Source of the DNA: Pseudoalteromonas aurantia 208
GTDB lineage: Bacteria; Pseudomonadota; Gammaproteobacteria; Enterobacterales; Alteromonadaceae
Assembly (NCBI RefSeq): GCF_014858725.1
Contig: NZ_AQGV01000012.1
Location: forward strand, 434,001 to 498,000
DNA: 64,000 nucleotides
Direction of reading: 5' to 3'
The position numbers were made by a program, and so were the translations under genes. Position 1 is the stretch's first letter, and every line of letters starts with the position of its first letter. Of this stretch, positions 25,722-35,809 are shown in pieces. The notes under the pieces were generated by a model. That model saw only the letters and a list, made by a program, of their open reading frames with translations. It did no database searches and was not told the origin of the DNA.

Positions 25722-26177
25722 CTACCCGTGGCACTTCTTAAATTTTTTACTACTTCCGCAGGGGCATAGATCATTTCGGCCTATTTTAATTTCTGGCGGG
25801 TCAAATAACTCACCGTCTAAGTACTTCCAAAGCCCACATTCTTGAACAAACCTCGAGTTTTCATGGAGCTGACAATGTTTATCTTCAACTAAATAATGTG
25901 CTTTAAACTCTACGTAGCTATATAAATCATTGTCTGAAGTCTTAATAACGTCAAGCTTAATAAAGCTGACTTCATTAGCGAATTGCAGTATGTCAGTCGT
26001 GTTATGCATCTTCTGTTGAGAAGATGCATACGTATTAAGAATATAATTTGCATTCTTTATGCAATATGCTGAGTACCTAGAGCGCATTAGCTGCTCTGCT
26101 GATGAAGGGCTATTACTGCCCTCAATGAAGGGTTTACAACATTTATCGTAAGGTTGTAGATCGGAGCAATAGCACAT
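25722..26177 (-). CDS. YchJ family protein with SEC-C motif
   Basis: A 151-residue protein with a Cys cluster at each end: CYCSDLQPYDKCCKPFIEG at the N-terminus and the SEC-C zinc motif GRNDLCPCGSSKKFKKCHG at the C-terminus. Between them is an NTF2-like segment with SAEQLMRSRYSAY, diagnostic of YchJ. The SEC-C motif binds zinc and mediates contacts, as in the SecA tail. The role of YchJ is not established. It lies 12 bp after the SulA-like gene on the same strand. Confidence 0.9.
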   Translation of the reverse strand: MCYCSDLQPYDKCCKPFIEGSNSPSSAEQLMRSRYSAYCIKNANYILNTYASSQQKMHNTTDILQFANEVSFIKLDVIKTSDNDLYSYVEFKAHYLVEDKHCQLHENSRFVQECGLWKYLDGELFDPPEIKIGRNDLCPCGSSKKFKKCHG

Positions 26178-26189
26178 ATTAGAGGTTAC

Positions 26190-26624
26190 TTAAGAAATCA
26201 TAGCGTCTATTGTACACGTATCTTGACTTGGTATTTTCGAAAAACAAAATAATTCTGTACCAGACAAATTTAAGTTCATGTTTTGTAACTGATCTGCGGT
26301 GGTTACATTGGTCCATGTGATCACAGCTGCAAAGTTACCATTATTGAGTGCTTCGTTTAGTACATACTGTAAATTTGAAATATGTTTTTGTTTAATAACC
26401 AGCAATTTACTTGAATCTATTGAGCATCGCTCAAGCATAGATTTATTAGGAATATGCTCAGGCGCTATTAACAATGTCCAACCATGCTTTTGGTTACACA
26501 AATGAATAATATTCAATAACTCTAAATTCGCACTGATATCATCACGAGTGTGAACCATTTTTAAGTGTGTCTGTTGGTGCACTTTACTACGCAAAACGAG
26601 TGGATAGGCATTGGTGTTTAACAT
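26190..26624 (-). CDS. sulA: SulA-like cell-division inhibitor
   Basis: A 144-residue protein that follows the SulA pattern: WTLLIAPEHIPNKSMLERCSID, then LLVIKQKHISNLQYVLNEAL, then NGNFAAVITW, matching the E. coli LTLISPP..P / EQAL / GN..AVLAW layout. SulA binds FtsZ and blocks septation during the SOS response. A LexA-type box lies 8 bp upstream (26632-26651), which supports the call. lexA itself is not adjacent, although the two are neighbours in many gammaproteobacteria. It is probably co-transcribed with the YchJ gene. Confidence 0.78.
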   Translation of the reverse strand: MLNTNAYPLVLRSKVHQQTHLKMVHTRDDISANLELLNIIHLCNQKHGWTLLIAPEHIPNKSMLERCSIDSSKLLVIKQKHISNLQYVLNEALNNGNFAAVITWTNVTTADQLQNMNLNLSGTELFCFSKIPSQDTCTIDAMIS

Positions 26625-26631
26625 ATTTACT

Positions 26632-26651
26632 CACTGGTGTTATATACAGTA
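26632..26651 (-). promoter_or_regulatory. LexA-type SOS box upstream of the sulA-like gene
   Basis: CACTG, 10 AT-rich bases (gtgttatata), CAGTA: one mismatch from the outer half-sites of the TACTG-N10-CAGTA SOS consensus. It sits against the translation start, so LexA would cover the end of the promoter or the leader. Confidence 0.65.
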
Positions 26652-26942
26652 TTTATATACAGTAGTTTATACAGTGTTTTAAGGCAAGAAGAATTTCAAT
26701 TTTTTTGTTTAAAAAATGTGCGGAAGTTCATAAAGTACTCACCTTTTAAATAAATACTTTTTATGGTGTACATATACGCGAGTCGTGTCTTTTAGGATAT
26801 AAGTTGAGCATAAGAATGTGGCCACAGAAGCGCAAAGGTAATGCTATTTGTAAAAGCATTAACAGAATAATCAGAGTACGATCAATACGTACTCTTTAAT
26901 GTGGTAACTATCAGCGTTTTATACTACCAAACAGGAGACGAT
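26652..26942. other. Intergenic region with two small hairpins
   Basis: No gene seen. AATGCT/AGCATT (26840-26860) and AGAGTACG/CGTACTCT (26873-26895) are short inverted repeats between the sulA-like gene and the end of the Sel1 gene. Either could end transcription of the Sel1 gene, though neither has a clear T-run on that strand. Confidence 0.35.
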
Positions 26943-27404
26943 TTACTTTTGCGGTTCAGGGCTTAAAAACTGTAGCTGGTGGATTTGCTCATATAATGTT
27001 GCGGCATAGCATTGTGCATCTTTAATTCGTTTGGTTGTTAGGTGGGGTTTTACTTGTTCAATCATTTCTTGAGCGGCGGTAACCCCTTGACTTTGGGCTA
27101 ATACCAACCATGCCATACCGTGGAATGCACTTTGTGGAACACCTTGTCCTTTAATAAATAGTAGACCAAGATAAAATTGTGCTTTGTTGTCACCAGACAT
27201 CGCGGCAAGACGTATCCATTTAGCAGCTAACGGGTATGATTGTTCTTTGAGGTAGTATAAGCCTTTTTTATAAGCTTGTGCTGTGTCAGTTGCTTCAGGT
27301 AGACGAGCTTCACTATTTATTGGTGCTGTGACAAATTCAAGTACGTTCAATAATTGCTGTTCAAGATCATGACTTGCTGCATTGTCTAACTGAGATTTTT
27401 CCAT
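26943..27404 (-). CDS. Sel1-repeat protein
   Basis: A 153-residue protein with at least two Sel1-like TPR repeats at about residues 45-110: KGLYYLKEQSYPLAAKWIRLAAMSGDNKAQFYLGLLF and KGQGVPQSAFHGMAWLVLAQSQG. Sel1 repeats form alpha-solenoid protein-binding surfaces. No signal peptide is visible, so it is probably cytosolic. It is divergent from the purine permease. Partner unknown. Confidence 0.82.
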   Translation of the reverse strand: MEKSQLDNAASHDLEQQLLNVLEFVTAPINSEARLPEATDTAQAYKKGLYYLKEQSYPLAAKWIRLAAMSGDNKAQFYLGLLFIKGQGVPQSAFHGMAWLVLAQSQGVTAAQEMIEQVKPHLTTKRIKDAQCYAATLYEQIHQLQFLSPEPQK

Positions 27405-27525
27405 ATTACAACCGTGTTTATTTATGCACTATTTAGTGTAGCTGAATTCTAACGTTTTTGTCCGATTAAGTCAGTGCTTTATGTTAAAATCCAAGCACTT
27501 GTTTCTAATTTATATACCTTACATT

Positions 27526-28815
27526 ATGCTGGAACGTTTATTTGCACTTTCCCATCAAGGGACGACGGTCAAAACCGAAGTGATCGCCGGGTTAACTACA
27601 TTTGTTACTATGGTTTATATTGTATTTGTAAACCCAGCAATGCTCTCTGAAGCAGGGGTTGATATGGGGGCCGCGTTTGTGGCAACTTGCATTGCTGCGG
27701 CGATTGGATGTTTCATAATGGGGTTTTGGGCAAACTATCCTTTAGCGCTAGCCCCTGGGATGGGGTTGAACGCATTTTTTACTTATGGCGTGGTGTTGGG
27801 TATGGGGCACGCATGGCAATCCGCCCTCGGTGCCGTATTTTTGTCTGGCTGCTTATTTCTATTACTTAGTCTGTTTAAAGTGAGAGAGTGGGTGATCCAA
27901 GCAATTCCGTTGGTTCTAAAGCAAGCTATTGCGACTGGTATTGGGGCATTTTTGGCACTTATTGCATTAAAAAATGCCGGTATTATTGTGGCAAGCCCTG
28001 CAACCCTAGTACAACTTGGTGATATTACGTCGGCTGGACCTTTATTGGCAATTTTAAGTTTCTTTATTATTGCAGCATTAATGTTTCGAGACATTAAAAG
28101 TGGTGTGTTACTAAGTATCTTTCTCGTAACCGCCTGTGCGTGGGGACTTGGTTTAGTTGAGTATCACGGTATTGTGTCTGCGCCTCCGAGTGTAATGCCC
28201 ACAATGCTGCAATTAGATATTACGTCAGCATTAGAATTGTCGATGTTGAGTGTTGTATTTGCATTTTTGTTCGTCGATTTGTTTGATACTTCAGGTACTT
28301 TAGTCGCAGTCACACAGAAAGCCGGATTAGCCGATGAGCATGGCAAGATGCCTCGTTTAGGTCGTGCTTTGTCAGCAGATAGTACGGCAACCATCGCAGG
28401 GTCGATGTTAGGCACTTCAACAACGACATCATATATAGAATCCGTATCAGGGGTTTCTGTGGGTGGAAAAACAGGCCTGACTGCGGTGGTGGTTGGGGTA
28501 TGTTTCTTGTTGATGATATTTTTTGCGCCCTTGGCGCAAATGGTGCCTGCATATGCGACAGCTGGGGCTATTTTATATGTTGCGGTATTAATGTTACAAA
28601 ATTTAAAGTTTGTGAATTGGGATGACATGAGTGACGCGATCCCCGTCAGTGTGGTGTTATTAATGACACCCCTTACTTTTTCTATTGCCCATGGCATTGC
28701 ACTTGGCTTTATTGCTTACACAGTGGTTAAAGTGTTGTGCAAAAAAAGCCATGAAGTGTCGGTAAGTGTATGGATACTCAGTGCATTATTTGTAATGAAA
28801 TTTGCATTTAGTTAG
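27526..28815 (+). CDS. NCS2-family purine (adenine/guanine/hypoxanthine) permease
   Basis: An AzgA-like permease of about 430 residues with some 12-13 membrane segments. The N-terminus MLERLFALSHQGTTVKTEVIAG, then TTFVTMVYIVFVNP, aligns with E. coli PurP/AdeP-type permeases; LAPGMGLNAFF and DLFDTSGTLVAVTQKAGL are the substrate- and proton-site motifs. It imports purine bases with protons. An in-frame ATG at 27481 would add 15 residues. I prefer 27526 by homology, but neither start has a clear ribosome-binding site. Ends in a terminator shared with the convergent gene. Confidence 0.9.
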   Translation: MLERLFALSHQGTTVKTEVIAGLTTFVTMVYIVFVNPAMLSEAGVDMGAAFVATCIAAAIGCFIMGFWANYPLALAPGMGLNAFFTYGVVLGMGHAWQSALGAVFLSGCLFLLLSLFKVREWVIQAIPLVLKQAIATGIGAFLALIALKNAGIIVASPATLVQLGDITSAGPLLAILSFFIIAALMFRDIKSGVLLSIFLVTACAWGLGLVEYHGIVSAPPSVMPTMLQLDITSALELSMLSVVFAFLFVDLFDTSGTLVAVTQKAGLADEHGKMPRLGRALSADSTATIAGSMLGTSTTTSYIESVSGVSVGGKTGLTAVVVGVCFLLMIFFAPLAQMVPAYATAGAILYVAVLMLQNLKFVNWDDMSDAIPVSVVLLMTPLTFSIAHGIALGFIAYTVVKVLCKKSHEVSVSVWILSALFVMKFAFS

Positions 28816-28825
28816 AAAGTACAAG

Positions 28826-28857
28826 CCAAGAAAAAGTGGCTTACCACTTTTTCTTGG
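28826..28857. terminator. Bidirectional terminator, overlapping the end of a gene
   Basis: A perfect 14-bp stem (CCAAGAAAAAGTGG with CCACTTTTTCTTGG, 4-nt loop) between convergent genes. Its right arm contains the last codons and stop of the minus-strand gene that ends at 28841. Confidence 0.85.
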
Positions 28858-29629
28858 GCGCGAACAAAACATCTAAATCATCTTGCTCTTGCTCATTCTT
28901 TTTCTTAACTGCAGAGGCATTTGAAGCTTTTAACTCAGTACTTATTTCATTTAAGTACGATTCAAGTAAATTCTTCTTTTCTGTTACATAGTCATCGCTG
29001 TATGTTACTGCACAAATAGTCGCATAGGCTTTTTCAAAATATTGCCTCGCGGACCCGACCATATTTGCGGTACGCGCTGAAACACCACGCTTTATTTGGC
29101 TCTCAACGTTTATTTTTAATTGCAGTTTTTCAAGACGGCGGTCTTCTGCAACAAATTGTTGTGTATCAACTTTGCCCTTAGAGTGTTCAGAACGAAGCAC
29201 GTTTCTGAGTTTTTTAATGCCTTGAACTAAAGCGATAAGCTGCTTGTCATTATCAGGTAAAGATAATGCATCACTCTTGCCTTCAGACTCAACAGGCGTA
29301 TTGACTCGCTCTTTGGCTTCGTGCAAACGGTTTTTTAATTCTCTGGAGGTAGGAGAAAGCTCTACCATGGTTGCTAATGCATCATGAATTCTGCGTTGCA
29401 AAACTCGCGTTAGCATTTCAGACATAGGGATATTGGAGCTGTTCACTAAAACGTCTTCTGATTCTTCAATAACTTTTTTTTGCTTAGTTAATTCTTTACG
29501 ACGTTCAGCTTCTTGTTTCTCCTTGTGCTGTTGAATCGCACTCACCCACACGGCAATGACTATCAGTGCAACAATCAACATAATAATTATAGAAACAAAC
29601 ATAACGAATTCTCTTTGACCACGACTCAA
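28841..29629 (-). CDS. Membrane-anchored coiled-coil protein, unknown function
   Basis: A 262-residue protein with one N-terminal membrane segment (residues 9-30). A highly charged helical, coiled-coil-like body follows, with a short low-complexity stretch near residue 120. The basic-hydrophobic tail (DLDVLFAPKKKW) is encoded by one arm of the terminator hairpin. It is probably an inner-membrane protein with a cytosolic helical domain. It is divergent from cysB. I recognise it only as a conserved hypothetical of this bacterial group. Confidence 0.75.
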   Translation of the reverse strand: MSRGQREFVMFVSIIIMLIVALIVIAVWVSAIQQHKEKQEAERRKELTKQKKVIEESEDVLVNSSNIPMSEMLTRVLQRRIHDALATMVELSPTSRELKNRLHEAKERVNTPVESEGKSDALSLPDNDKQLIALVQGIKKLRNVLRSEHSKGKVDTQQFVAEDRRLEKLQLKINVESQIKRGVSARTANMVGSARQYFEKAYATICAVTYSDDYVTEKKNLLESYLNEISTELKASNASAVKKKNEQEQDDLDVLFAPKKKW

Positions 29630-29862
29630 GAAGATGATTTTTTATATTACATCAATTAATTGCATTCTGAACAGTATTACATTCATAAGTGTGAAAAAAC
29701 TTTTCTAATTCATTATTTTTCATTATAGACCATGATTCAGTTTTGGCTGATAAACAAACAAAATGGGCAATTGCTATCTCGTTCAACTTAAATATGCTAG
29801 CCTAAACGATACTGATGATATTACTCTGATCAATGTCACGGAATGTCAGTGCCGATTTATAA

Positions 29863-30861
<999 letters not shown>

Positions 30862-31068
30862 TTGCTTTACTAAATAGGTGTGGGTATTGAGTCAATTATT
30901 GTAACAACTCAATATCCATTATAATTACTTCATGAAAGCCCAACGAAATGGAACCAGCTTACCTCACGTGCCCACCATACTTATTTGTTTCACTGTGCTG
31001 TAATACTGTGTAATAGCTTTGCTCCATGGCTTAACTAAACTGAGTATAGTTAGGTTGGAGACCATGCT

Positions 31069-32562
31069 ATGAATGACATAAATTTTAAGCAGCAGACCTT
31101 TTCATTAGACCATGTATTCTTTGATGGGTTATTAGATAAACTCGCTGAATATGCACAACAAATACGTCAATTAGTGGGTAATCAAAGGGTAATTGAAGAT
31201 GATAAGTCATTTGATAGCAGCGCGTGCGTTCATATTATTCATAGTGGCAGAATCTATAGCAGCTTTGATAACCAAGCACATTTTTATGAAGCTATGGCGA
31301 TTTATAATGGAAAAATATGGGCACTAGGCTCACTGGAAGAAGTGAAGCATAGGGTATATCAATCGGGATTTATTGCGACTTTTTATTGCTTACGCGAAGA
31401 AGAAGTTGTGATGCCCGGGTTTATAGAGCCACATTGTCATTTAATTACGTCATCAATTTTACAGCAATGGTTCCACTTTGGACCATTTGGCTTCGGCTGC
31501 CAAAAATCACAGTTTATGTCACAGTATGACCTGTCATATATCGTGCGGTCAGTTATGTATTTGGAAAAAGGTATCTCAAAGGATGACTGGTTATTGGGGT
31601 ATGGGCTTTATAGTCAATTATTACTTAACGACGAAGTAAAAACCTATCGAGATATTTTTAGAATGCTAACAAAAGTGAACACTCATAAGCCGCTCGTCAT
31701 TTTTGACGCGGCTAAGCCGTTTGCTTTTGTTAATTACGCCGTGTTAGAAAAGGTACACAAGTACCTAGTGCGCCAACACTATACAATAACGAAACTAGAT
31801 TTCTATCGTATGGTTGAAGGGCAGGGGGGGCTGGTAGATGAACAACTTTTATGGCTGTTGGAGGTTCTTCCAGAACATCAGTTAAAACAATACTGTACAC
31901 ATTTGTTTAATTTTACAGATCAATTGCTTAGTCATGCTAAAGGCCAAGGTGTTACACATTTAGGCGTAGTAGATAGTCATCCTGTGGCATTAGATTTACT
32001 GGATACTTATTTACAAAAACAGACCGAAATTCATGTGGTCAATGCAACATCTAAATGGATGAATGAGCAATCGAATACTTGTTCGGATTTACCAGATATT
32101 GATAGTTATAAGGCCGTTATAGGGAACTCAATTGCGTTGAATATAGGCGAAGTGGGCTATTTAGGTTTTGAGTGGGTACAGAGCTACCACGGACAAAGTA
32201 CTTTACAGCCTTGTCAGACTTTAATTAAGCAAGGGATGAATGTTTGCTTACAATCAGGATTCCCCTTGTTACCGTTGTCGCCTTTACGCAGTGCTCAGCA
32301 AGCAATATCACGGGAGATGGAGTACGCACCTCATTGCTATATGACAAAAGAGCGAGTCTTGGGAGCCGAACAATGTTTTACACGGTTACAATCGTTAAAA
32401 AGCATTTCTATTTCAGCAGCAGTCCATTTGAAGATTAGTAATCAAGCGGGGTGTCTCGCGGAAGGTCAGCATGCTAACTATGTCGTGTTATCTGCGGATC
32501 CATTACACTGTAAAAACAAAGATTTGCGAGAGATAAAGGTTGTAAATAGTGCGATAAATTAG
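31069..32562 (+). CDS. Amidohydrolase-3-like protein with an altered active site
   Basis: A 497-residue protein that follows the YtcJ/amidohydrolase-3 layout. A composite beta-sandwich starts with HIIHSGRIYSSFD and IYNGKIWALG, PGFIEPHCHLI gives the HxH metal motif, and the end has AGCLAEGQHANYVVLSADPL. Several family residues are missing: the SGHxxxxN block reads AAKPFAFVN, and the terminal GSDxP that carries the catalytic Asp reads QSGFPLLPLSP. It may have lost hydrolase activity or changed chemistry. The frame is intact with no stops. Transcribed alone after cysB. Substrate unknown. Confidence 0.75.
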   Translation: MNDINFKQQTFSLDHVFFDGLLDKLAEYAQQIRQLVGNQRVIEDDKSFDSSACVHIIHSGRIYSSFDNQAHFYEAMAIYNGKIWALGSLEEVKHRVYQSGFIATFYCLREEEVVMPGFIEPHCHLITSSILQQWFHFGPFGFGCQKSQFMSQYDLSYIVRSVMYLEKGISKDDWLLGYGLYSQLLLNDEVKTYRDIFRMLTKVNTHKPLVIFDAAKPFAFVNYAVLEKVHKYLVRQHYTITKLDFYRMVEGQGGLVDEQLLWLLEVLPEHQLKQYCTHLFNFTDQLLSHAKGQGVTHLGVVDSHPVALDLLDTYLQKQTEIHVVNATSKWMNEQSNTCSDLPDIDSYKAVIGNSIALNIGEVGYLGFEWVQSYHGQSTLQPCQTLIKQGMNVCLQSGFPLLPLSPLRSAQQAISREMEYAPHCYMTKERVLGAEQCFTRLQSLKSISISAAVHLKISNQAGCLAEGQHANYVVLSADPLHCKNKDLREIKVVNSAIN

Positions 32563-32878
32563 CAGTTACCTGTGAGGTTATTCTTTTTCAAAACGACAAA
32601 TAAAATGTATTTATTCTGCGTGTTAAATCAAGCGAACCCCCTGATATTTTCTGGTTATTTAAATGTGATGCTTATTGTTACTTTTTGTTAATAAGCGAAA
32701 ATAAGTTAATTCATTGGTGCTTAGCCTTATTTTTATATTAATGAACCTATAGTAGGAAATAGGAAGGTTTTTATGCGTTAAAGTTATATAAAATATATTG
32801 TATACTTTGTAATTTAAATGTAAAAAATATAAGCCTCAATATTGAGGTTTAAACACACAACATTTAAAAAGGTATAGT
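32563..32878. other. Leader region of the collagenase gene
   Basis: An AT-rich 316-bp region without a gene. CCTCAATATTGAGG (32834-32847) is a perfect palindrome 31 bp before the collagenase ATG. It may be an operator or a small hairpin in the leader. Confidence 0.4.
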
Positions 32879-35653
32879 ATGAAATTATCAGCGCTTATGT
32901 TGGCTCTACCAACACTTGGTATAAGTATCAGTGCATTAGCACATAACGAAGAGTCACACCGTTCATTCAAACCTCACACTTCTGAGTTTGTTAATACAAC
33001 GCATCATGGCCACCATGTGCCCCTAGAAAACGAGAGAGCACCGAGTGCAGTATCAGTGCAGCTTTCTGACTTTAACCAGGTCAAAAGATTAAGCACTACA
33101 GTTCAAGTCGCGATGGCGTGTGATCTTAACGCATTGGCATCCGCGAACTCAACACAGCTACTCATCGAAATAAGAAATCAAGGCAGCACATGTATTAATG
33201 AGCTTTTTAATGCGAATGCCTCTATACAGCAACAAGTGTTTACGTCAGATAAAATGTTCGCCGCTGCCAATCAAGCAAAATTGATGGCAACCAGTTATAA
33301 CGGGCAAGGTAGCAGTGAGTTAGAATCATTATTCCTATTTATTCGCGCAGGATTTTATGTAGAGTTTTATAACGATAACGTGCAGTTTGCAGCTTGGTTA
33401 AAGCCGGCCGTAAAAGGTGCGATAGATGCATTTGTTAATAATAGCCACTTCTATGATAGTAATGACGCGCATGGTCAAGTATTAAAAGAAGTTATCACTA
33501 CTATGGATAGCTCTGAACAACAAGATGTGTATTTACCTGTAATCAAGCAGTGGTTAACACGTTTTGATCAAAGTTATGCCAATGTGCGGAATATGCATCG
33601 CGCAATCAATGGTATTTTTACGGTTTTATATCGGGGGCAGTGGAACGATAACTTTAAAGCGCTTGTGAAATCAGATACTCAGCTTGTGCAACTATTAAGT
33701 GAGTTCACAAAAAAAGCTTGGTTAGTCGGTGCTGACGCTGAATACTTAATGGTTAATGCTGCTGGGGAGCTCGCAAGGCTAAAAGCGTATAAGAATACCC
33801 CAATTCAAACTCATGTTGATACGGCCTTAATTCAACTTTTTTCAACGTATAAAAGCTTTGGCTATGGCGATGCTATTTGGTTAAATGCCGCTGATGTGGC
33901 AACGTATTATGCGGATTGTAGTAAATACAATATTTGTGGATTTGAAACTCAACTCACTGCACAGGCGCTATCACAAACGTATCAGTGTAGTGATACAGTT
34001 AGGATCCGGTCGCAAGATATGACGCCTGCCCAACATGTGTCTGCGTGTAGCACAATGGCAACAGAAGAAGTGCGTTTTCACACACGTTTAGAAACAAATC
34101 AAACACCAGTAGCAGATGACAATAATACTTTTTTGCAAGTTAATATTTTTAACAGCAGCGATGATTATAGAAAATATGCCAAAGCTATCTTTAAAATAGA
34201 TACTAATAATGGCGGCATGTATTTAGAAGGAGATCCCAGTAAAGTTGGCAATCAGGCAAACTTTATTGCATATGAAGCGACGTATGCAAAGCCAGATCAC
34301 TATGTTTGGAATTTAGAGCATGAATATGTTCATTATTTAGATGGTCGATTTGACTTATATGGTGATTTTAATGCACCAACAGAAGCAATTGTATGGTGGA
34401 GTGAGGGCGTGGCAGAGTACATTGCCAACTTAAATGATAACCAAGCGGCAATTGATACGATAAAAGATGGGTCGACTTATTCACTGGAGCAAGTGTTTGC
34501 GACCACGTATGCCGGATTTGACCAAGATAGGATATATCGGTGGGGTTATTTAGCAGTACGATTTATGTTTGAACGTCATAATGATGAACTAAACGCTATG
34601 TTAGCCCGTACCCGAGTTGGTGATTGGCAAGGGTACAAAACATTGCTTTCAAGCTGGTCAAGCCAATATGCAAGTGAATTTACTGCTTGGACACAAGAAT
34701 TAGCTAGTGGCACAGTTAATGATGCACCTATCGGAGTTATTAATGGCCCATATCAAGGTCTGATCAATGCAGATATACAGTTCTCGAGTCAAGGTAGCAG
34801 CGATCCGGATGGTGATATAGTAACGTATTTATGGCAGTTTGGTGATGGCACACAAAGCAATACTGCCAACCCAATTCATCGTTATGCGAATGCAGGAGAT
34901 TATGTGGTGAGTTTGACCGTTACCGATAATAATGGGGCGAGTAGCACTGTAACATCAAGTGCGGTTATTACAGGTGGTGACACCTCGGAGCCAGTTTTAC
35001 GTAAAGGGATACCATTAACCATTTCTGGAGCACAAGATGAGTTGAGCTATTACACTATTGACGTGCCTGTTGGTGCGACTAATTTGCAAGTGTCTACTGG
35101 AGAAGGTACGGGAGATGCGGATCTTTATGTTCGCTTTGGCAGCAAGCCAACATTGGCTGAATATGATTGTCGCCCTTATAAAGGCGGCAGTACTGAGCAA
35201 TGTGATATTGCAACGCCCGAGGCAGGGATCTATCACGTGATGGTTCGTGGCTATAATAGTTACGCAGATGTGCGCTTATTGGCAGATTTCGAGCAAGCAG
35301 CAGTGGCATTACCAGATACATGTCAAACACAAGGGGCGGTAACCAGTGGCCGTCTTATTTCAGGAAAGGCTGTGTGTTTAGGCAATCAGGCGCCGATGTG
35401 GTTTAGTATGGAAGATGTAAGTGGTCACACTCAAGTTAAAATAGAAACAGCACATGGTACAGGTGATATTGCGCTGGAATATAGTAATTCTGGATGGCCC
35501 AATGATGTAAATGTTGATGCAAGTTCTAATAATGTAGGCAATATAGAATGTATTAATCTCAACGGTCAGTCGCAGTATTGGGGTTATTTAAAGGTATCAG
35601 GAACTAGTGCCGGCACAACAATAAAAGTAACTTATGATGAAGGGGGCTGTTAG
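32879..35653 (+). CDS. M9-family collagenase, secreted
   Basis: A 924-residue exported metalloprotease of the Vibrio-type (M9A) collagenase family. Signal peptide residues 1-21. N-terminal activator domain to about 380. The catalytic zinc motif is HEYVH at residues 481-485, with the glutamate ligand E509 in WWSEGVAEYIA. A PKD domain (about 615-700, with SDPDGDIVTYLWQFGDG) follows, then a PPC domain (about 705-805, with GTGDADLYVRFGSKP) and a C-terminal Cys-paired domain. It degrades collagen outside the cell; PKD and PPC help bind the substrate and are often removed. Probably exported by Sec and type II secretion. Confidence 0.93.
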   Translation: MKLSALMLALPTLGISISALAHNEESHRSFKPHTSEFVNTTHHGHHVPLENERAPSAVSVQLSDFNQVKRLSTTVQVAMACDLNALASANSTQLLIEIRNQGSTCINELFNANASIQQQVFTSDKMFAAANQAKLMATSYNGQGSSELESLFLFIRAGFYVEFYNDNVQFAAWLKPAVKGAIDAFVNNSHFYDSNDAHGQVLKEVITTMDSSEQQDVYLPVIKQWLTRFDQSYANVRNMHRAINGIFTVLYRGQWNDNFKALVKSDTQLVQLLSEFTKKAWLVGADAEYLMVNAAGELARLKAYKNTPIQTHVDTALIQLFSTYKSFGYGDAIWLNAADVATYYADCSKYNICGFETQLTAQALSQTYQCSDTVRIRSQDMTPAQHVSACSTMATEEVRFHTRLETNQTPVADDNNTFLQVNIFNSSDDYRKYAKAIFKIDTNNGGMYLEGDPSKVGNQANFIAYEATYAKPDHYVWNLEHEYVHYLDGRFDLYGDFNAPTEAIVWWSEGVAEYIANLNDNQAAIDTIKDGSTYSLEQVFATTYAGFDQDRIYRWGYLAVRFMFERHNDELNAMLARTRVGDWQGYKTLLSSWSSQYASEFTAWTQELASGTVNDAPIGVINGPYQGLINADIQFSSQGSSDPDGDIVTYLWQFGDGTQSNTANPIHRYANAGDYVVSLTVTDNNGASSTVTSSAVITGGDTSEPVLRKGIPLTISGAQDELSYYTIDVPVGATNLQVSTGEGTGDADLYVRFGSKPTLAEYDCRPYKGGSTEQCDIATPEAGIYHVMVRGYNSYADVRLLADFEQAAVALPDTCQTQGAVTSGRLISGKAVCLGNQAPMWFSMEDVSGHTQVKIETAHGTGDIALEYSNSGWPNDVNVDASSNNVGNIECINLNGQSQYWGYLKVSGTSAGTTIKVTYDEGGC

Positions 35654-35679
35654 GTCGATTATTCTAACTAAGTGCTTGT

Positions 35680-35708
35680 AAAAAAAGGTGGCAGTGCCAC
35701 CTTTTTTT
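35680..35708 (+). terminator. Intrinsic terminator after the collagenase gene
   Basis: AAAAGGTGGC/GCCACCTTTT stem with a 3-nt loop and 7 T, starting 27 bp after the stop. Confidence 0.92.
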
Positions 35709-35809
35709 AAATTTATAACACGGCAAAAATAAAAACCTCACCTACACTGAAATAGATCTTTGCTTTATTAGGTCAACTATCAGGCTTATAACATTAAGAG
35801 GAAATTCAC

